This document shows positions 34,524 to 45,736 of a stretch of DNA of 64,000 nt, piece after piece (positions within the stretch are counted from its first letter, which is position 1; every line of letters begins with the position of its first letter). Location of the stretch: NCBI RefSeq assembly GCF_000685315.1, contig NZ_ARYM01000013.1, positions 1 to 64,000 on the forward strand. Direction: 5' to 3'. Origin of the DNA: Hyphomonas polymorpha PS728 (GTDB taxonomy: Bacteria; Pseudomonadota; Alphaproteobacteria; Caulobacterales; Hyphomonadaceae). The notes below the pieces were generated by a model. The model had not been told where the DNA came from, did not search any database, and saw only the letters and a program-made list of their open reading frames with translations. Both the position numbers and the translations under genes were made by a program.

Positions 34524-35747
34524 ATGGGACAGTTTCGGACACTTGCGGTCATCCCGGCCGCCATTCTGGCGCTGGCGTCGTGTCAAACGCCGCCACCTGC
34601 CACCGGTATACCGGCGAGCCAGGTCGCCTTGCTGCCCGATGAGCTTCTGTCTCCAGCCAGCGCCGAAGCGGCCCTGGAACTCTATTACCGCACGCTGCCG
34701 GAAGACTTCTTCCCCCGCGCGCCCAGAGGTCTCCCGCTGCCCGGCGATCAGGATGTGCTGACGCGCATCCTCGTCGGCTCCTGTTTCAATGAGGAGACGC
34801 CGGACGGAACGGCAATGTCGACGGTCGCCGCGCAGGAGGCGGACCTCTTCCTGATGATCGGCGACAATGTCTATGGCGACATGAACGGGCGCGCCTATGT
34901 CAACAATCAGGCGACCCTGGATGAGCTGCGCGAAAGTTTCAGCGATCTGGCTGCGCGCCCCGAATTTCAGGCTCTGCGGGCGAAACATCCGATGATGGTG
35001 GCCTGGGACGATCATGACTATGGCGCCAATGATGCGGGCCGCGAGTTCCCCTTCCGCCGCTTGGCCGAGCGTATTCATGAGCGCTTCTGGGGCCTGGAGA
35101 ATGAGGATGTCGGCGCCTGGCCCGGCACTTATTATGCCCGCAGCTTTGGCCCGCAGGGCCAACGCGTCCAGATCATCATGCTGGACACCCGTTTTTTCCG
35201 CTCTCCCCTCCAGCCGACTGACGAATGGGGCGCCAAAGGTAAGGAGCGGTACGTTCCGTCCACCTCGGAAGGGCAGGATATGCTGGGCAATGACCAGTGG
35301 ACCTGGCTGGAAAACCAGCTTCAGGAAGAGGCTGATCTGCGCCTCATCGTTTCCTCCATTCAGGTGATGACAACCGATGGCCACGGCTTTGAGGCCTGGT
35401 CGCGCCTGCCGGCCGAACAGGAGCGTCTTTATAGCCTGGTTGCCGAAACGGAGGCGGAAGGCGTGGTGTTTGTTTCCGGCGACCGCCACACGGCCTTTCT
35501 CTATAAGGACGAGACGGTGCTGCCCTATCCGGCCTACGAGATTACGGCATCTTCGATGAATGCGTCTTTCTCGCAAACGAGTTCGGAAATGGACCGGGCA
35601 CAGATCGGGGCGGGCTATGCCCTGCAGAATTTCGGCGCCATCGAGATTGACTGGGAAAGCGGTACGGTCCGTCTTGCCATCAACAGCGACACCGGCGAAA
35701 CCGTCAATCAAGTGGTTGCCCCGTTCCGGGCCGCAGCCGGAGAGTAA
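34524..35747 (+). CDS. PhoD-like alkaline phosphatase/phosphodiesterase, lipoprotein
   Basis: A 407-residue exported enzyme with a lipobox (AILALASCQT). The metallophosphatase core carries ILVGSCFNEETPD, LFLMIGDNVYGD (metal-binding Asp/Asn), MMVAWDDHDYGANDAG and VFVSGDRHTAFLY, the PhoD-family ligand sets for Fe/Ca. It presumably hydrolyses phosphate mono- or diesters in the envelope. AGGAGGAGA 8 nt upstream of the ATG sets the start. No pho box is obvious. The following MFS gene begins 37 bp later on the same strand, possibly an operon. Confidence 0.88.
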   Translation: MGQFRTLAVIPAAILALASCQTPPPATGIPASQVALLPDELLSPASAEAALELYYRTLPEDFFPRAPRGLPLPGDQDVLTRILVGSCFNEETPDGTAMSTVAAQEADLFLMIGDNVYGDMNGRAYVNNQATLDELRESFSDLAARPEFQALRAKHPMMVAWDDHDYGANDAGREFPFRRLAERIHERFWGLENEDVGAWPGTYYARSFGPQGQRVQIIMLDTRFFRSPLQPTDEWGAKGKERYVPSTSEGQDMLGNDQWTWLENQLQEEADLRLIVSSIQVMTTDGHGFEAWSRLPAEQERLYSLVAETEAEGVVFVSGDRHTAFLYKDETVLPYPAYEITASSMNASFSQTSSEMDRAQIGAGYALQNFGAIEIDWESGTVRLAINSDTGETVNQVVAPFRAAAGE

Positions 35748-35783
35748 CAGGCGCGCCGCTGCCCGGCCCGCCGGGACGAGGCC

Positions 35784-37034
35784 ATGACCGACACCCGCTC
35801 TGTTCTTGCGCTGATCCTGTCGGTGATGATCCTGCAACTGGCAGGCGGGCTGACCGGCATCCTGACGCCGCTCGGCCTTGAGCGGCTGGGGGTGGACGCT
35901 TCGCTGATCGGCTTTGTCGCCGCGATGAACGCGGCCGGCTTCATGCTCGGCGCGTGGACTTCGCCGCGGGCCCTCGCGCTGGTCGGCAATATCCGCCTCT
36001 TCGCAGCCGGGGCAGGGGTCAGCGCGGCGGGCATCCTTTCCCTGGCCCTGATCCAGGAGGCACCCGTCTGGGCGCTGATCCGCGTGCTGCAAGGCATTGC
36101 CTTCGCCTATATGTTCACCAGTATCGAAAGCTGGCTGGGGGAGGCGGTGCCCGCCCGGTCTCGCGGAAATGTGATGGGTATCTATCACACCGCCGCCAAG
36201 CTCTCGCTGATCGTCGGGCCGTTCTTCCTGGCCGGGCTCTCCCCCCTCGATAGCCGGTCCTACATCTGGGCGGGCGTCTTCCTCGCCCTCGCGCTGGTGC
36301 CCACCTGCCTGACGACGCTGAAGGAGCCCCCGCCGCCAGACCGGAAAGCCATGCCGCTGGGCCAGCTATTCGCCATCGCGCCCGCTGCCGTGATCGGGGT
36401 GGTCGGCGCGGGACTCGTGAATACGGGCACGCTGGCACTGCTGCCGGTCTATTTCGAAAAATTCGACCTGGCGGGCGGCGGCACGGCAGCGGCGGCCATC
36501 GCGATTGCCATTGCATGGATCGGCGGCCTGATCGTGCAATGGCCCGCCGGGCGCCTTTCCGACATCATCGACCGGCGGCTGGTCGTCGCAGGGCTTACCG
36601 GCATCGCCGGGGCAGCGGCCATCCTGATTGCCGTATTCGGCGCCGTGATCGGCGAGACCGGCGTGCTCGTGCTGATCGGCATCTGGGGGGCAGGGGCGCT
36701 CTGCTTTTACGGCATCTGCGTCTCCCATGCGATTGACCGCACCCCGCCGGGACAGGTGCCGCAGGTCATGTCGGGGCTGTTATTTGTCTGGGCTGCCGGG
36801 TCGATTGCGGGGCCGCTGATTTCCGGCGTCGTGATGCGGCTGGCAGGCGCGGTCGGCCTTTTTGGTTTTGCCGGCGTGATGCTGGGCCTGTTGGCCGTCT
36901 ACATGATCGTGCGGGTTCGCCAGCGCGCCCCGGCCGAGTCTCCCCCGGCAGGCGAGCGCGGCCCCATCCTCCCCAGCCCGCTGGCGAGTGTTGAAATCGT
37001 GCCCCGTGACCCCACGGAAGGCGAGCAAAGCTAA
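35784..37034 (+). CDS. MFS transporter (YcaD-like)
   Basis: A 416-residue major facilitator with 12 TM segments. The first half carries LGLERLGVDASLIGFVAAMN and QGIAFAYMFTSIESWLGEAV followed by RGNVMGIYHTAAKLSLIVGP, a pattern of the YcaD/YfkF-type subfamily whose substrates are unknown. The cytoplasmic tail ends in EGEQS. It follows the PhoD-like gene on the same strand, so the two might be linked in phosphate or phosphodiester metabolism, but that is only context. No membrane motif gives the substrate. Confidence 0.85.
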   Translation: MTDTRSVLALILSVMILQLAGGLTGILTPLGLERLGVDASLIGFVAAMNAAGFMLGAWTSPRALALVGNIRLFAAGAGVSAAGILSLALIQEAPVWALIRVLQGIAFAYMFTSIESWLGEAVPARSRGNVMGIYHTAAKLSLIVGPFFLAGLSPLDSRSYIWAGVFLALALVPTCLTTLKEPPPPDRKAMPLGQLFAIAPAAVIGVVGAGLVNTGTLALLPVYFEKFDLAGGGTAAAAIAIAIAWIGGLIVQWPAGRLSDIIDRRLVVAGLTGIAGAAAILIAVFGAVIGETGVLVLIGIWGAGALCFYGICVSHAIDRTPPGQVPQVMSGLLFVWAAGSIAGPLISGVVMRLAGAVGLFGFAGVMLGLLAVYMIVRVRQRAPAESPPAGERGPILPSPLASVEIVPRDPTEGEQS

Positions 37035-37165
37035 GTACGCGACTTGGTACTCAGCCTGTTGCAGCATCATTTCAGGCGTGTATATAGCCGCCCTGTCAAA
37101 GAGGAACGGAAACGGTAACCAGCGGAATGCTGGCGGGCCGTGAGGCCGGACAGGGAAACCACTCC

Positions 37166-38359
37166 ATGAACATCCATGAATATCAGGCCAAGGCGCTGCT
37201 CAAATCCTTCGGGGCGCCTGTGGCAGAAGGCGTGCCTGTGCTTTCGCTCGCCGATGTGCAGAAGGCAATCGACACGCTCCCCGGCCCGCTCTGGGTTGTG
37301 AAAAGCCAGATCCACGCAGGTGGCCGCGGCAAGGGCAAATTCATCGAGCCGGAAGCCGGTGAAAAAGGCGGCGTTCGCCTCGCCTTCAACAAGGAAGACG
37401 TGAAAAAACATGCCGAAGCGATGCTCGGCAAGCACCTCGTCACGGCCCAGACCTCTGCCGCCGGCAAGCAGGTCAACCGCCTCTACATCGAAGACGGCGC
37501 CGACATCGAGAAAGAACTCTACCTCTCGATCCTCGTCGACCGCTCCACCTCGAAAGTTTCGTTCGTTGTCTCCACTGAAGGCGGCATGGACATCGAAGAG
37601 GTCGCCCATGAAACCCCTGAGAAAATCCTGACCCTCGGCATCGATCCGCTGACCGGCGTGACGGCAGCTGATTCGGCCAAGATCAACGAAGCCCTGAATC
37701 TGACCGGTTCGGCCGCTGAAGACGGCCTCAAACTGTTCCCGATCCTCTACAAAGCCTTTGTCGAGAAAGACATGGCGATGCTGGAAGTGAACCCGCTGAT
37801 CGTCATGAAGAACGGCCACCTGCGCGTGCTCGACGCGAAAGTGTCGTTCGACGGCAACTCGCTGTTCCGCCACCCGGACATCGCAGCCCTCAAGGATGAG
37901 ACTGAGCAGGACTCCAAAGAGCTCGAAGCGGCTGAATGGGATCTCGCCTATGTCGCCCTCGACGGCACCATCGGCTGCATGGTCAACGGCGCAGGCCTCG
38001 CCATGGCGACGATGGACATCATCAAGCTCTACGGCGAAGAGCCGGCGAACTTCTGCGATGTCGGCGGCGGCGCCGGCAAGGAGAAGGTGGCAGCCGCCTT
38101 CAAGATCATCATGAAGGACCCCAACGTGAAGGGCATCCTTGTGAACATCTTCGGCGGCATCATGAAATGCGATGTCATCGCCGAAGGCGTGATCGCGGCC
38201 GTCAAAGAGACCAACCTGGCGGTTCCGCTGGTGGTTCGCCTTGAAGGCACGAATGTCGACCTCGGCAAGAAGATCATCCGCGAGAGCGGCCTGAACGTCA
38301 TTCCGGCCGACGATCTCGACGATGCAGCCCAGAAAATTGTCAAAGCGGTGCGGGGTTAA
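37166..38359 (+). CDS. sucC: Succinyl-CoA synthetase beta subunit
   Basis: The ADP-forming beta subunit of the TCA-cycle enzyme (397 residues): ATP-grasp N-terminal domain ([43 protein letters not shown]) and CoA-ligase C-terminal domain ([18 protein letters not shown]). I chose the ATG at 37166 since the universal MNxHEYQAK N-terminus begins there; the frame from 37127 adds 13 alien residues. It is the first gene of sucC-sucD-sucA-sucB; 130 bp of leader precede it after the MFS gene, probably the operon promoter. Confidence 0.97.
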   Translation: MNIHEYQAKALLKSFGAPVAEGVPVLSLADVQKAIDTLPGPLWVVKSQIHAGGRGKGKFIEPEAGEKGGVRLAFNKEDVKKHAEAMLGKHLVTAQTSAAGKQVNRLYIEDGADIEKELYLSILVDRSTSKVSFVVSTEGGMDIEEVAHETPEKILTLGIDPLTGVTAADSAKINEALNLTGSAAEDGLKLFPILYKAFVEKDMAMLEVNPLIVMKNGHLRVLDAKVSFDGNSLFRHPDIAALKDETEQDSKELEAAEWDLAYVALDGTIGCMVNGAGLAMATMDIIKLYGEEPANFCDVGGGAGKEKVAAAFKIIMKDPNVKGILVNIFGGIMKCDVIAEGVIAAVKETNLAVPLVVRLEGTNVDLGKKIIRESGLNVIPADDLDDAAQKIVKAVRG

Positions 38360-38364
38360 GTTCC

Positions 38365-39267
38365 ATGTCCATTCTGATCGACAAGAACACGAAAGTCCTG
38401 ACGCAGGGCATGACCGGCAACACCGGCTCGTTCCACACCAATCAGGCGCTCGGCTATTACGGCACCCAGATGGTGGGCGGCATTCACCCCAAGAAGGGTG
38501 GCGAGATGTGGAAGGCCGATAACGGCCAGGAACTCCCGATCTTCGCCTCCGTCGCCGAAGGCAAGGAAAAGACCGGCGCCACCGCGTCTGTGGTCTATGT
38601 TCCCCCCGCCGGCGCAGCCGCTGCCATCGAGGAAGCCATCGACGCAGAGATCCCGCTGATCGTCTGCATCACCGAGGGCGTTCCGGTGATGGACATGGTC
38701 CGCGTCAAGGCGAAGCTGGCGAAGTCCAAGTCGCGCCTCATCGGCCCGAACTGCCCTGGCCTCATCACGGCCAATGAGTGCAAGATCGGCATCATGCCGG
38801 GCTCCATCTTCAAGAAGGGCTCCGTCGGCATCGTCTCGCGCTCGGGCACGCTGACCTATGAAGCCGTGTTCCAGACCACCAATGTCGGCCTTGGCCAGAC
38901 CACGGCTGTCGGTATCGGCGGCGACCCGGTCAAAGGCACCGAATTCATCGACATCCTGGAAATGTTCCTGGCTGACGACGAAACCCAATCGATCATCATG
39001 ATCGGCGAAATCGGCGGCTCTGCCGAAGAAGAAGCCGCTCAGTTCCTGATCGACGAGGCCAAGAAGGGCCGCAAGAAACCAATGGCTGGCTTTATCGCTG
39101 GCCGCACGGCGCCTCCCGGCCGCACGATGGGCCATGCCGGCGCTATCGTTTCCGGCGGCAAGGGCGATGCAGAGTCGAAGATCGCGGCCATGGAAGCGGC
39201 GGGCATCCGCGTCAGCCCCAGCCCGGCCCGTCTCGGCACCACACTTGTCGAGGTGCTAAAGGGTTAG
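38365..39267 (+). CDS. sucD: Succinyl-CoA synthetase alpha subunit
   Basis: 300 residues; the CoA-binding Rossmann domain ([20 protein letters not shown]) and ligase domain with phosphohistidine in the [17 protein letters not shown] loop (His near residue 252). It pairs with SucC to make GTP/ATP from succinyl-CoA. It starts 5 bp after sucC, so translation is likely coupled. A 155-bp gap with a strong hairpin separates it from sucA, a larger break than the other joints of the operon. Confidence 0.97.
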   Translation: MSILIDKNTKVLTQGMTGNTGSFHTNQALGYYGTQMVGGIHPKKGGEMWKADNGQELPIFASVAEGKEKTGATASVVYVPPAGAAAAIEEAIDAEIPLIVCITEGVPVMDMVRVKAKLAKSKSRLIGPNCPGLITANECKIGIMPGSIFKKGSVGIVSRSGTLTYEAVFQTTNVGLGQTTAVGIGGDPVKGTEFIDILEMFLADDETQSIIMIGEIGGSAEEEAAQFLIDEAKKGRKKPMAGFIAGRTAPPGRTMGHAGAIVSGGKGDAESKIAAMEAAGIRVSPSPARLGTTLVEVLKG

Positions 39268-39295
39268 AAAGACCCTATAGTGTTATAGATTCGTG

Positions 39296-39329
39296 ACGCC
39301 CGCCCTCGGCGTATTCCTGGGGCGGGCGT
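39296..39329 (+). terminator. Strong hairpin between sucD and sucA
   Basis: ACGCCCGCCC (39296-39305) and GGGCGGGCGT (39320-39329) form a perfect 10-bp GC-rich stem with a 14-nt loop. It lacks a T run, so it could be a partial terminator, a processing site or an mRNA-protecting hairpin that sets the ratio of SucCD to SucAB. Confidence 0.5.
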
Positions 39330-39421
39330 TGCAGCATAACCTGCTTCACGTAGGGGCAGGGGGTAAGGTCCGTCCCTATATCAGTCGCCGGGGGCGGCAA
39401 CTCTGGAAGGATGGACATTAG

Positions 39422-42400
39422 ATGGCCGACGATGGCAGCCCGGTGAATGGTCCCCGCAGCACGGGCAATGCGGCAATGCTGGATACTGCGTTCCTGTACG
39501 GGGGCTCTGCCCACTGGCTGGAACAGATGCAGGCGGCTTACGCCAAAAACCCCAATTCCGTGCCTGAGAGCTGGCGCGCCTTTTTCGCTGAGCTTGGCGA
39601 TGAAGCTGCAAGCGCCACCCAGAACGCAGAGGGCGCCAGCTGGAAACGCAAGGACTGGCCGCGTCCGGCCGCCAGCGAGCAGATTGCCGCCTTTGATGGC
39701 AACTGGGCGCTGATCGAGCCCAAGCTCGAAAAGAAGATCAAATCCGCCAGCCCTGCGATGGGTGCTGAGGAAGTCACCCGCGCGGTGACCGATTCGATCC
39801 ACGCGTTGATGATGATCCGCGCCTACCGGATCCGCGGACACCTCGCCGCTCAGCTCGACCCGCTCGGCCTCTCCGGCTTCGGCGACCAGCCTGAACTTGA
39901 CCCGGCCAGCTACGGCTTCGGCCCGGAAGATATGAACCGCAGCATCTATATCGACGGCTATCTCGGCCTCGAACACGCCACCCCGGCGCAGATGCTGGAC
40001 ATTCTCCGCCGCACCTATTGCTCGACGCTCGGCATCGAGTTCATGCACATCTCCGATCCCGAAGAGAAAGCCTGGCTGCAGGAACGGATCGAAGGCCCCG
40101 ACAAGGGCGTTGCCTTCACCCGCGAGGGCAAGCTGGCGATCCTCCGCAAGCTGATCGAGGCGGAAAGCTTCGAGCGTTTCCTGCACAAGCGTTATCCGGG
40201 CACGAAACGTTTCGGTCTCGATGGCGGCGAAGCTGCCGTTCCGGCGCTGGAGCAGATCATCAAGCGCGGCGGCGCCCTCGGCGTGAACGAGATCGTCGTC
40301 GGCATGCCTCACCGGGGCCGTCTCAACATGCTCGCGGCCGTCATGGGCAAGGGCTATGAGAAGATCTTCCACGAATTCCAGGGCGGCTCGACACAGGGCG
40401 CCGGCGAATTCGGCTCGGGCGACGTGAAATACCACCTCGGCGCTTCGTCTGACCGTGAGTTTGACGGCAATGTCGTTCACCTCACCATGAACCCGAACCC
40501 CTCCCACCTTGAGGCGGTCAACCCCGTCGTGCTCGGCCGTACGCGCGCCAAGCAATTCATGGAATCGCGCCAGACCGGCAAGCTCGACCGCTCGCACAAG
40601 CTGCCCCTGCTGCTGCACGGGGACGCTGCCTTCGCAGGGCAGGGCGTTGTGGCCGAATGCTTCGCGCTGTCGGGCCTGCAGGGTTACCGCACCGGCGGCA
40701 CCATCCACTTCATCGTCAACAACCAGATCGGTTTCACCACGAGCCCGATGTATTCGCGCTCCTCGCCCTATCCCTCGGATGTGGCGCTGATGGTGCAGGC
40801 ACCGATCTTCCATGTGAACGGTGATGATCCGGAGGCCGTGGTCTACGCCGCCAAGGTTGCCACCGAATACCGGCAGAAGTTTGCAAAGGATGTCGTCATC
40901 GACATGTTCTGCTACCGCCGCTTCGGCCACAATGAGGGCGATGACCCGACGATGACCCAGCCGGTCATGTACCGCGTCATCAAGGATCGTCCGTCCACGC
41001 GCGAAATCTATGCCCAGCGCCTCGTCGCCGAGGGCCTGCTGACCGCCGCCGAAGTCGACGCGCAGGTGAAGGAATTCGAGGATTTCCTCGACCGCGCCTT
41101 TGACGCTGGCAAGACGCTGAAAACCAACAAGGCAGACTGGCTGGAAGGTCAGTGGTCGGGTTTCGGCCTGCCGCTGGATGATGACCGCCGCGGCAAGACG
41201 GGCGTGTCCAAGACGCGCCTGAAGGAACTGGGCGACGCCATCACCCGCATTCCGGAAAGCGTTGACGTTCACAAGACGGTGGAGCGCGTTATCGCCCGCC
41301 GCCGCGAAAGCTACGAGACCGGCAAGGACATTGACTGGGGCGGCGCCGAGCATCTGGCCTTCGCCAGCCTGCTCGACGAAGGTTTCCCGGTGCGTCTCTC
41401 TGGCCAGGATTGCGGCCGCGGCACCTTCGTGCAGCGCCACAGCCATATCGTCGACCAGACGACCGGCGACCGCGTCACGCTGCTCAACCAGATCCGTGAT
41501 GGCCAGGCGCCGTATGAGGTGATCGACTCGCTGCTCTCCGAAGAGGCGGTGCTGGGTTATGAATACGGCTACTCGCTGACCGATCCGAATTCGCTGGTCT
41601 GCTGGGAAGCCCAGTTCGGCGACTTCGCCAACGGCGCGCAGGTCTATTATGACCAGTTCATTTCCTCGGCAGAGCGCAAATGGCTGCGGATGTCGGGCCT
41701 CGTGATGCTTCTGCCGCATGGCTATGAAGGTCAGGGTCCGGAGCATTCCTCGGCCCGCCTCGAGCGCTTCCTGCAGATGTGCGCGGAAGACAACATGCAG
41801 GTGTGCAACCTGACGACCCCGGCGAACTATTTCCACGCCCTGCGCCGCCAGATCCACCGCGAGTTCCGCAAACCTCTGGTCATCATGACGCCCAAATCGC
41901 TGCTGCGCCACAAGCTGGCCACCTCGACGCTGGACGATATGAACACGAAGTCCACCTTCCACCGCATCCTCTGGGACGATGCTGAAACGCCGGGCCGTGA
42001 AGGCAAGGTGAAGCTCGCCAAGGACAACAAGGTGCGCCGTGTCGTGCTGTGTTCGGGCAAGGTCTATTATGACCTCTTCGAGGCCCGTGAGGCTTCGGGG
42101 CAGGACGACATCTACCTGCTGCGCGTGGAACAGTTCTATCCGGTCCCGCGCAAGTCGCTGATCAACGAGCTGAAACGCTTCCCGCAGGCCGAGCTCGTCT
42201 GGTGTCAGGAAGAACCGCGCAATATGGGCGGCTGGACCTTCATCCGTGATGAGATCGAATGGTGTGCCGCTCAGGCAGGCTACAAACAGCCGCGCCCGAA
42301 ATATGCCGGCCGCCCGCCCTCTGCGGCGACCGCGACGGGCCTTCTGTCCAAGCACCAGGCCGAACAGGCCAACCTGATCAAGACAGCCCTCTCGCCCGAC

Positions 42401-42430
42401 CCGGTCGATGACCGGATCGTTTCTCCCTGA
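39422..42430 (+). CDS. sucA: 2-oxoglutarate dehydrogenase E1 component
   Basis: Thiamine-diphosphate-dependent decarboxylase subunit of the 2-oxoglutarate dehydrogenase complex, 1002 residues (normal length). The N-terminal E2-binding region ([30 protein letters not shown]) precedes the TPP-binding core with [13 protein letters not shown], the [14 protein letters not shown]...[10 protein letters not shown]/Mg motif, and the transketolase-type pyrimidine domain ([15 protein letters not shown]) near residues 660-680. The C-terminal part ([12 protein letters not shown]) closes it. It follows sucCD and precedes sucB. Confidence 0.97.
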   Translation: MADDGSPVNGPRSTGNAAMLDTAFLYGGSAHWLEQMQAAYAKNPNSVPESWRAFFAELGDEAASATQNAEGASWKRKDWPRPAASEQIAAFDGNWALIEPKLEKKIKSASPAMGAEEVTRAVTDSIHALMMIRAYRIRGHLAAQLDPLGLSGFGDQPELDPASYGFGPEDMNRSIYIDGYLGLEHATPAQMLDILRRTYCSTLGIEFMHISDPEEKAWLQERIEGPDKGVAFTREGKLAILRKLIEAESFERFLHKRYPGTKRFGLDGGEAAVPALEQIIKRGGALGVNEIVVGMPHRGRLNMLAAVMGKGYEKIFHEFQGGSTQGAGEFGSGDVKYHLGASSDREFDGNVVHLTMNPNPSHLEAVNPVVLGRTRAKQFMESRQTGKLDRSHKLPLLLHGDAAFAGQGVVAECFALSGLQGYRTGGTIHFIVNNQIGFTTSPMYSRSSPYPSDVALMVQAPIFHVNGDDPEAVVYAAKVATEYRQKFAKDVVIDMFCYRRFGHNEGDDPTMTQPVMYRVIKDRPSTREIYAQRLVAEGLLTAAEVDAQVKEFEDFLDRAFDAGKTLKTNKADWLEGQWSGFGLPLDDDRRGKTGVSKTRLKELGDAITRIPESVDVHKTVERVIARRRESYETGKDIDWGGAEHLAFASLLDEGFPVRLSGQDCGRGTFVQRHSHIVDQTTGDRVTLLNQIRDGQAPYEVIDSLLSEEAVLGYEYGYSLTDPNSLVCWEAQFGDFANGAQVYYDQFISSAERKWLRMSGLVMLLPHGYEGQGPEHSSARLERFLQMCAEDNMQVCNLTTPANYFHALRRQIHREFRKPLVIMTPKSLLRHKLATSTLDDMNTKSTFHRILWDDAETPGREGKVKLAKDNKVRRVVLCSGKVYYDLFEAREASGQDDIYLLRVEQFYPVPRKSLINELKRFPQAELVWCQEEPRNMGGWTFIRDEIEWCAAQAGYKQPRPKYAGRPPSAATATGLLSKHQAEQANLIKTALSPDPVDDRIVSP

Positions 42431-42459
42431 TAATCCATAAGAAGAGACGGACACGACAC

Positions 42460-44001
42460 ATGACAGACATCGTTGTTCCCACACTCGGCGAAAGCGTTAC
42501 CGAAGCCACCGTCGGCCAATGGCTGAAATCGGCCGGTGATGCGGTGAAGAAGGACGAAGTCCTCGTCGAACTTGAAACCGACAAGGTATCCGTTGAGGTT
42601 TCCGCTTCCGAAGACGGCGTCCTTTCCGAAATCGTCGCCAAAGAGGGCGATACCGTGAATATCGGCGCCGTGCTCGGCCGCCTGAATGCGGGCGGCGCTG
42701 CCGCGTCCAAGCCCGCTCCGGCCAAGGAGCCGGCAAAGGCCGAAGCCAAGGCTGAGCCGAAGGCGGAAACTAAGCCTACCCCTGCGGCTTCAGGTGGTGC
42801 GTCTACGGATGTCAAAGTCCCGGTGATGGGTGAAAGCGTTGCCGAAGGCACGATCGCCAACTTCGCTAAGAAGGTCGGCGACAGCGTCAAGAAGGACGAA
42901 ACCATCGCCGAGATCGAAACCGACAAGGTGGCGCTGGAAGTTCCCGCCCCCGCTGACGGCGTGATCCTCGAATGGCTGGTGAAGGAAGGCGACTCGGTCA
43001 CCCCCGGTTCCGTCATTGCCCGGATCGGCGCGTCTGGCGCGGCTCCGGCCAAGGCGGCTGAAGCCCCGGCCAAAACCGAGGCGCCGAAGGCCGCTGCCCA
43101 GCCGGCTGCCACGGGCGACCGTCCTGTGTCTCCGTCCGTGCGCCGCATTTCCGCCGAGGCCGGCGTCAGCCCGTCCGACATTCCTGGCACGGGCCGCGAT
43201 GGCCGCGCCACCAAGGCTGATGCCCTGGCCTACGTCAATCAACCGAAAGCAAGCTCCTCGACCATGTCCGACACCGCTGCAAAGCCGCCGCGCGAAACTG
43301 GCCCCCGTGAAGAACGTGTACGGATGACGCGTCTGCGTCAGACCATCGCCCGCCGCCTGAAGGAAGCTCAGGATACGGCCGCGATGCTGACGACCTTCAA
43401 CGATGTCGACATGTCGGCCATCATGGACCTGCGCAAGAGACACCAGGACGCCTTCGTCGCCCGCCATGGCATCAAGCTCGGCTTCATGAGCTTCTTCGTG
43501 AAGGCCGTGGCCAACGCCCTGAAGGAAGTTCCGGCAGTCAACGCCGAGATTGATGGCCAGGACATCATCTACAAGAACTATTACGACATCAGCGTTGCCG
43601 TCGGCACGGAGAAGGGCCTCGTCACGCCCGTCCTGCGCGGTGTTGACGAGATGTCGCTGGCCGGAATCGAAAAGGGCATTGCCGATCTCGGCAAGAAGGC
43701 CCGCGACGGCGCCCTCACCATCGGCGACCTGCAGGGCGGCACCTTCACCATCTCGAACGGCGGCATCTACGGCTCCCTGATGTCGACCCCGATCCTCAAC
43801 CCGCCGCAGTCCGGCGTGCTGGGCATGCACCGCATCGAGGACCGCCCGATCGTCCGGGGTGGCCAGATCGTCATCAAGCCGATGATGTATCTTGCCCTCA
43901 GCTACGACCACCGCATCGTTGACGGCAAGGAAGCCGTCACCTTCCTCGTCCGCGTGAAAGAGGCGCTGGAAGATCCCGAGCGGATGCTGCTGGAAGTCTA
44001 G
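42460..44001 (+). CDS. sucB: Dihydrolipoyl succinyltransferase E2 with two lipoyl domains
   Basis: 513 residues. Two tandem lipoyl domains, with lipoylated Lys42 (ETDKVSVEV) and Lys156 (ETDKVALEV), are joined by Ala/Pro/Lys linkers. Then come an E3-binding domain (about 220-258; [20 protein letters not shown]) and the catalytic domain (about 285-513; ending [19 protein letters not shown] with the catalytic His). Most 2-oxoglutarate E2 proteins carry one lipoyl domain; two is a variation seen in this lineage. It is the last gene of the operon and its stop overlaps the end of the convergent methyltransferase gene by 4 bp. The E3 component is not in the window. Confidence 0.96.
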   Translation: MTDIVVPTLGESVTEATVGQWLKSAGDAVKKDEVLVELETDKVSVEVSASEDGVLSEIVAKEGDTVNIGAVLGRLNAGGAAASKPAPAKEPAKAEAKAEPKAETKPTPAASGGASTDVKVPVMGESVAEGTIANFAKKVGDSVKKDETIAEIETDKVALEVPAPADGVILEWLVKEGDSVTPGSVIARIGASGAAPAKAAEAPAKTEAPKAAAQPAATGDRPVSPSVRRISAEAGVSPSDIPGTGRDGRATKADALAYVNQPKASSSTMSDTAAKPPRETGPREERVRMTRLRQTIARRLKEAQDTAAMLTTFNDVDMSAIMDLRKRHQDAFVARHGIKLGFMSFFVKAVANALKEVPAVNAEIDGQDIIYKNYYDISVAVGTEKGLVTPVLRGVDEMSLAGIEKGIADLGKKARDGALTIGDLQGGTFTISNGGIYGSLMSTPILNPPQSGVLGMHRIEDRPIVRGGQIVIKPMMYLALSYDHRIVDGKEAVTFLVRVKEALEDPERMLLEV

Positions 44002-44705
44002 GCGCGCGTCGCCGTCCAGCCGCGGATCAGCGCGGCCTGAAATACCGGGGCGGGGGGCGTGAAGCCTCCCGCCTCAATCATTTGGGCGACCTGTTCCGGC
44101 CCATGGGCGGCAAACTGCTTGCCATAGGCGTTCAGGTAATTGGCCCGGTTTTCCTCCGTCTGCCCCCCAAGGCGGAAGATATCCATCCAGAGGCCCATGA
44201 CGCCTGCAAAGCTGGGCGCGTTATCATCCGTGCTGAGATCAACATTGATGAAGCGGGCCCCCGGCTTCAGGCGGGCGGCAATGTCTGCAAAATAGGCCTG
44301 GCGCGCGGCGGCATCGGTGAGGAAGTGGGAGACGAGCAGGCTCGTGGCCCCGTCATGCGCCTCCACCGGTGTTTCGGACACATACGCCTCATGAAAGCTG
44401 CAACGATCTGCAAAGCCTTCGGCCTCGGCATGGCGGCGGGCGATGGCCAGCATGGGCCCGGAAGGGTCCACCAGCGTGAAGCGCCAGCCGGGATGGCGGG
44501 GGGCAAGATAGCGCACTTCGGCGCCCGTGCCCGCCCCGGCCACCAGGATGCGTGCCTCTTCCGGCAACGGGCTGAGATAGGCATCGGTCAGAAGGTGCAT
44601 ACAGGCCTGAATTCCGCTGAGCGCGGAGAATTGGGTATCATAGGCCTTGGCATGGTCTTCACTGAACGCGCCCGAGAGCGCCAGGGACGGGCGGGGAGGG
44701 CTCAT
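43998..44705 (-). CDS. SAM-dependent methyltransferase, class I
   Basis: 235 residues. The Rossmann methyltransferase signature is [18 protein letters not shown] (glycine-rich SAM loop), followed by [19 protein letters not shown] (acidic ribose ligand) and LVSHFLTD. Class I, methyltransferase_25/12 type; the substrate cannot be read from sequence. It is convergent with sucB (4-bp overlap) and divergent from yghU. No other clues to its role. Confidence 0.8.
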   Translation of the reverse strand: MSPPRPSLALSGAFSEDHAKAYDTQFSALSGIQACMHLLTDAYLSPLPEEARILVAGAGTGAEVRYLAPRHPGWRFTLVDPSGPMLAIARRHAEAEGFADRCSFHEAYVSETPVEAHDGATSLLVSHFLTDAAARQAYFADIAARLKPGARFINVDLSTDDNAPSFAGVMGLWMDIFRLGGQTEENRANYLNAYGKQFAAHGPEQVAQMIEAGGFTPPAPVFQAALIRGWTATRA

Positions 44706-44860
44706 ACGAAACTCCGTTAGTTACGAAATATCCTCCTCCCCTATGGCCTTTTGCCGGCGCCGGCAAGGGTTGATCGCGCGCTTGAAGGTTTCGGCCTTGT
44801 AAAATGCCGTTTAAACATGACCTTGGAACAACAGAACAAAGCCCCGATCGGAGGACTGCC

Positions 44861-45733
44861 ATGAGCGATTCAGATTACATCCCGCCCAAAGTCTGGACCT
44901 GGAACAAGGATGCGGGCGGCCGGTTCGCCAACATCAATCGCCCGATTGCCGGTCCCACGCATGAGAAGGAACTCCCCGTCGGCAAGCATCCGCTGCAGCT
45001 CTATTCCCTGGGCACGCCCAATGGCGTCAAGGTCACCGTGATGCTCGAGGAACTGCTGGCGCTGGGCTATTCGGGCGCTGAATATGACGCCTGGCTGATC
45101 AATATCGGCAATGGCGACCAGTTCTCCTCCGGCTTTGTCGACATCAACCCCAACTCCAAGATCCCGGCGCTGTTTGACCGCTCCACCGAGGCAGGCGTGC
45201 GCGTCTTCGAATCCGGCGCGATCCTGATGTACCTTGCCGAGAAGTTCGGCGCCTTCCTGCCGAAGTCTCACCCCAAGCGCGCCGAAGCGCTGAGCTGGCT
45301 GTTCTGGCAGATGGGCTCGGCGCCTTTCCTGGGCGGCGGCTTTGGCCACTTCTATGCCTACGCCCCGGTCAAGATCCAGTACGCGATCGACCGCTATGCG
45401 ATGGAAACCAAGCGCCAGATGGACGTGCTGGACCGCCACCTCGCCCATCATGAATACATGGCGGGCGACGAATACACGATTGCCGACATGGCCATCTGGC
45501 CCTGGTATGGCGCCTTGGCGCAGGGCATCCTCTATGAGGCGGGCGAATTCCTCGAAGTGGAAAGCTACAAGAACGTCCAGCGCTGGACGAAGCAGATTGC
45601 CGAACGCCCCGCCGTCCAGCGTGGCCGCATGGTCAATCGCGTCTACGGCAAGCCGGAATCCCAGCTCTGGGAACGCCATGACGCCAGCGATTTCGACACC
45701 AAGACGCAGGACAAGCTGCAGCCTGGCAGCTAG
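44861..45733 (+). CDS. yghU: YghU-type glutathione S-transferase / disulfide-bond oxidoreductase
   Basis: 290 residues. The N-terminal extension WTWNKDAGGRFANINRPIAG and the phrase HPLQLYSLGTPNGVKVTVML mark the YghU (Nu-class) family, which has disulfide-bond reductase activity towards small disulfides with glutathione. The GST N-terminal thioredoxin-like domain is at about 45-135 and the C-terminal helical domain at about 140-270. GGAGGA 6-7 nt before 44861 sets the start; the frame to 44804 is not native. A second gene follows after 3 bp on the same strand. Confidence 0.9.
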   Translation: MSDSDYIPPKVWTWNKDAGGRFANINRPIAGPTHEKELPVGKHPLQLYSLGTPNGVKVTVMLEELLALGYSGAEYDAWLINIGNGDQFSSGFVDINPNSKIPALFDRSTEAGVRVFESGAILMYLAEKFGAFLPKSHPKRAEALSWLFWQMGSAPFLGGGFGHFYAYAPVKIQYAIDRYAMETKRQMDVLDRHLAHHEYMAGDEYTIADMAIWPWYGALAQGILYEAGEFLEVESYKNVQRWTKQIAERPAVQRGRMVNRVYGKPESQLWERHDASDFDTKTQDKLQPGS

Positions 45734-45736
45734 GCC

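Noticed and set aside
33840..36188. 782-codon antisense frame across DUF2306, phoD-like and MFS genes
   Set aside because: Low-complexity Arg/Gly/His sequence, complement of three recognisable genes.
39275..42484. 1069-codon open frame antisense to sucA
   Set aside because: Mirror frame of a GC-rich conserved gene; His/Arg-rich with no domain. sucA on the other strand is unmistakable.
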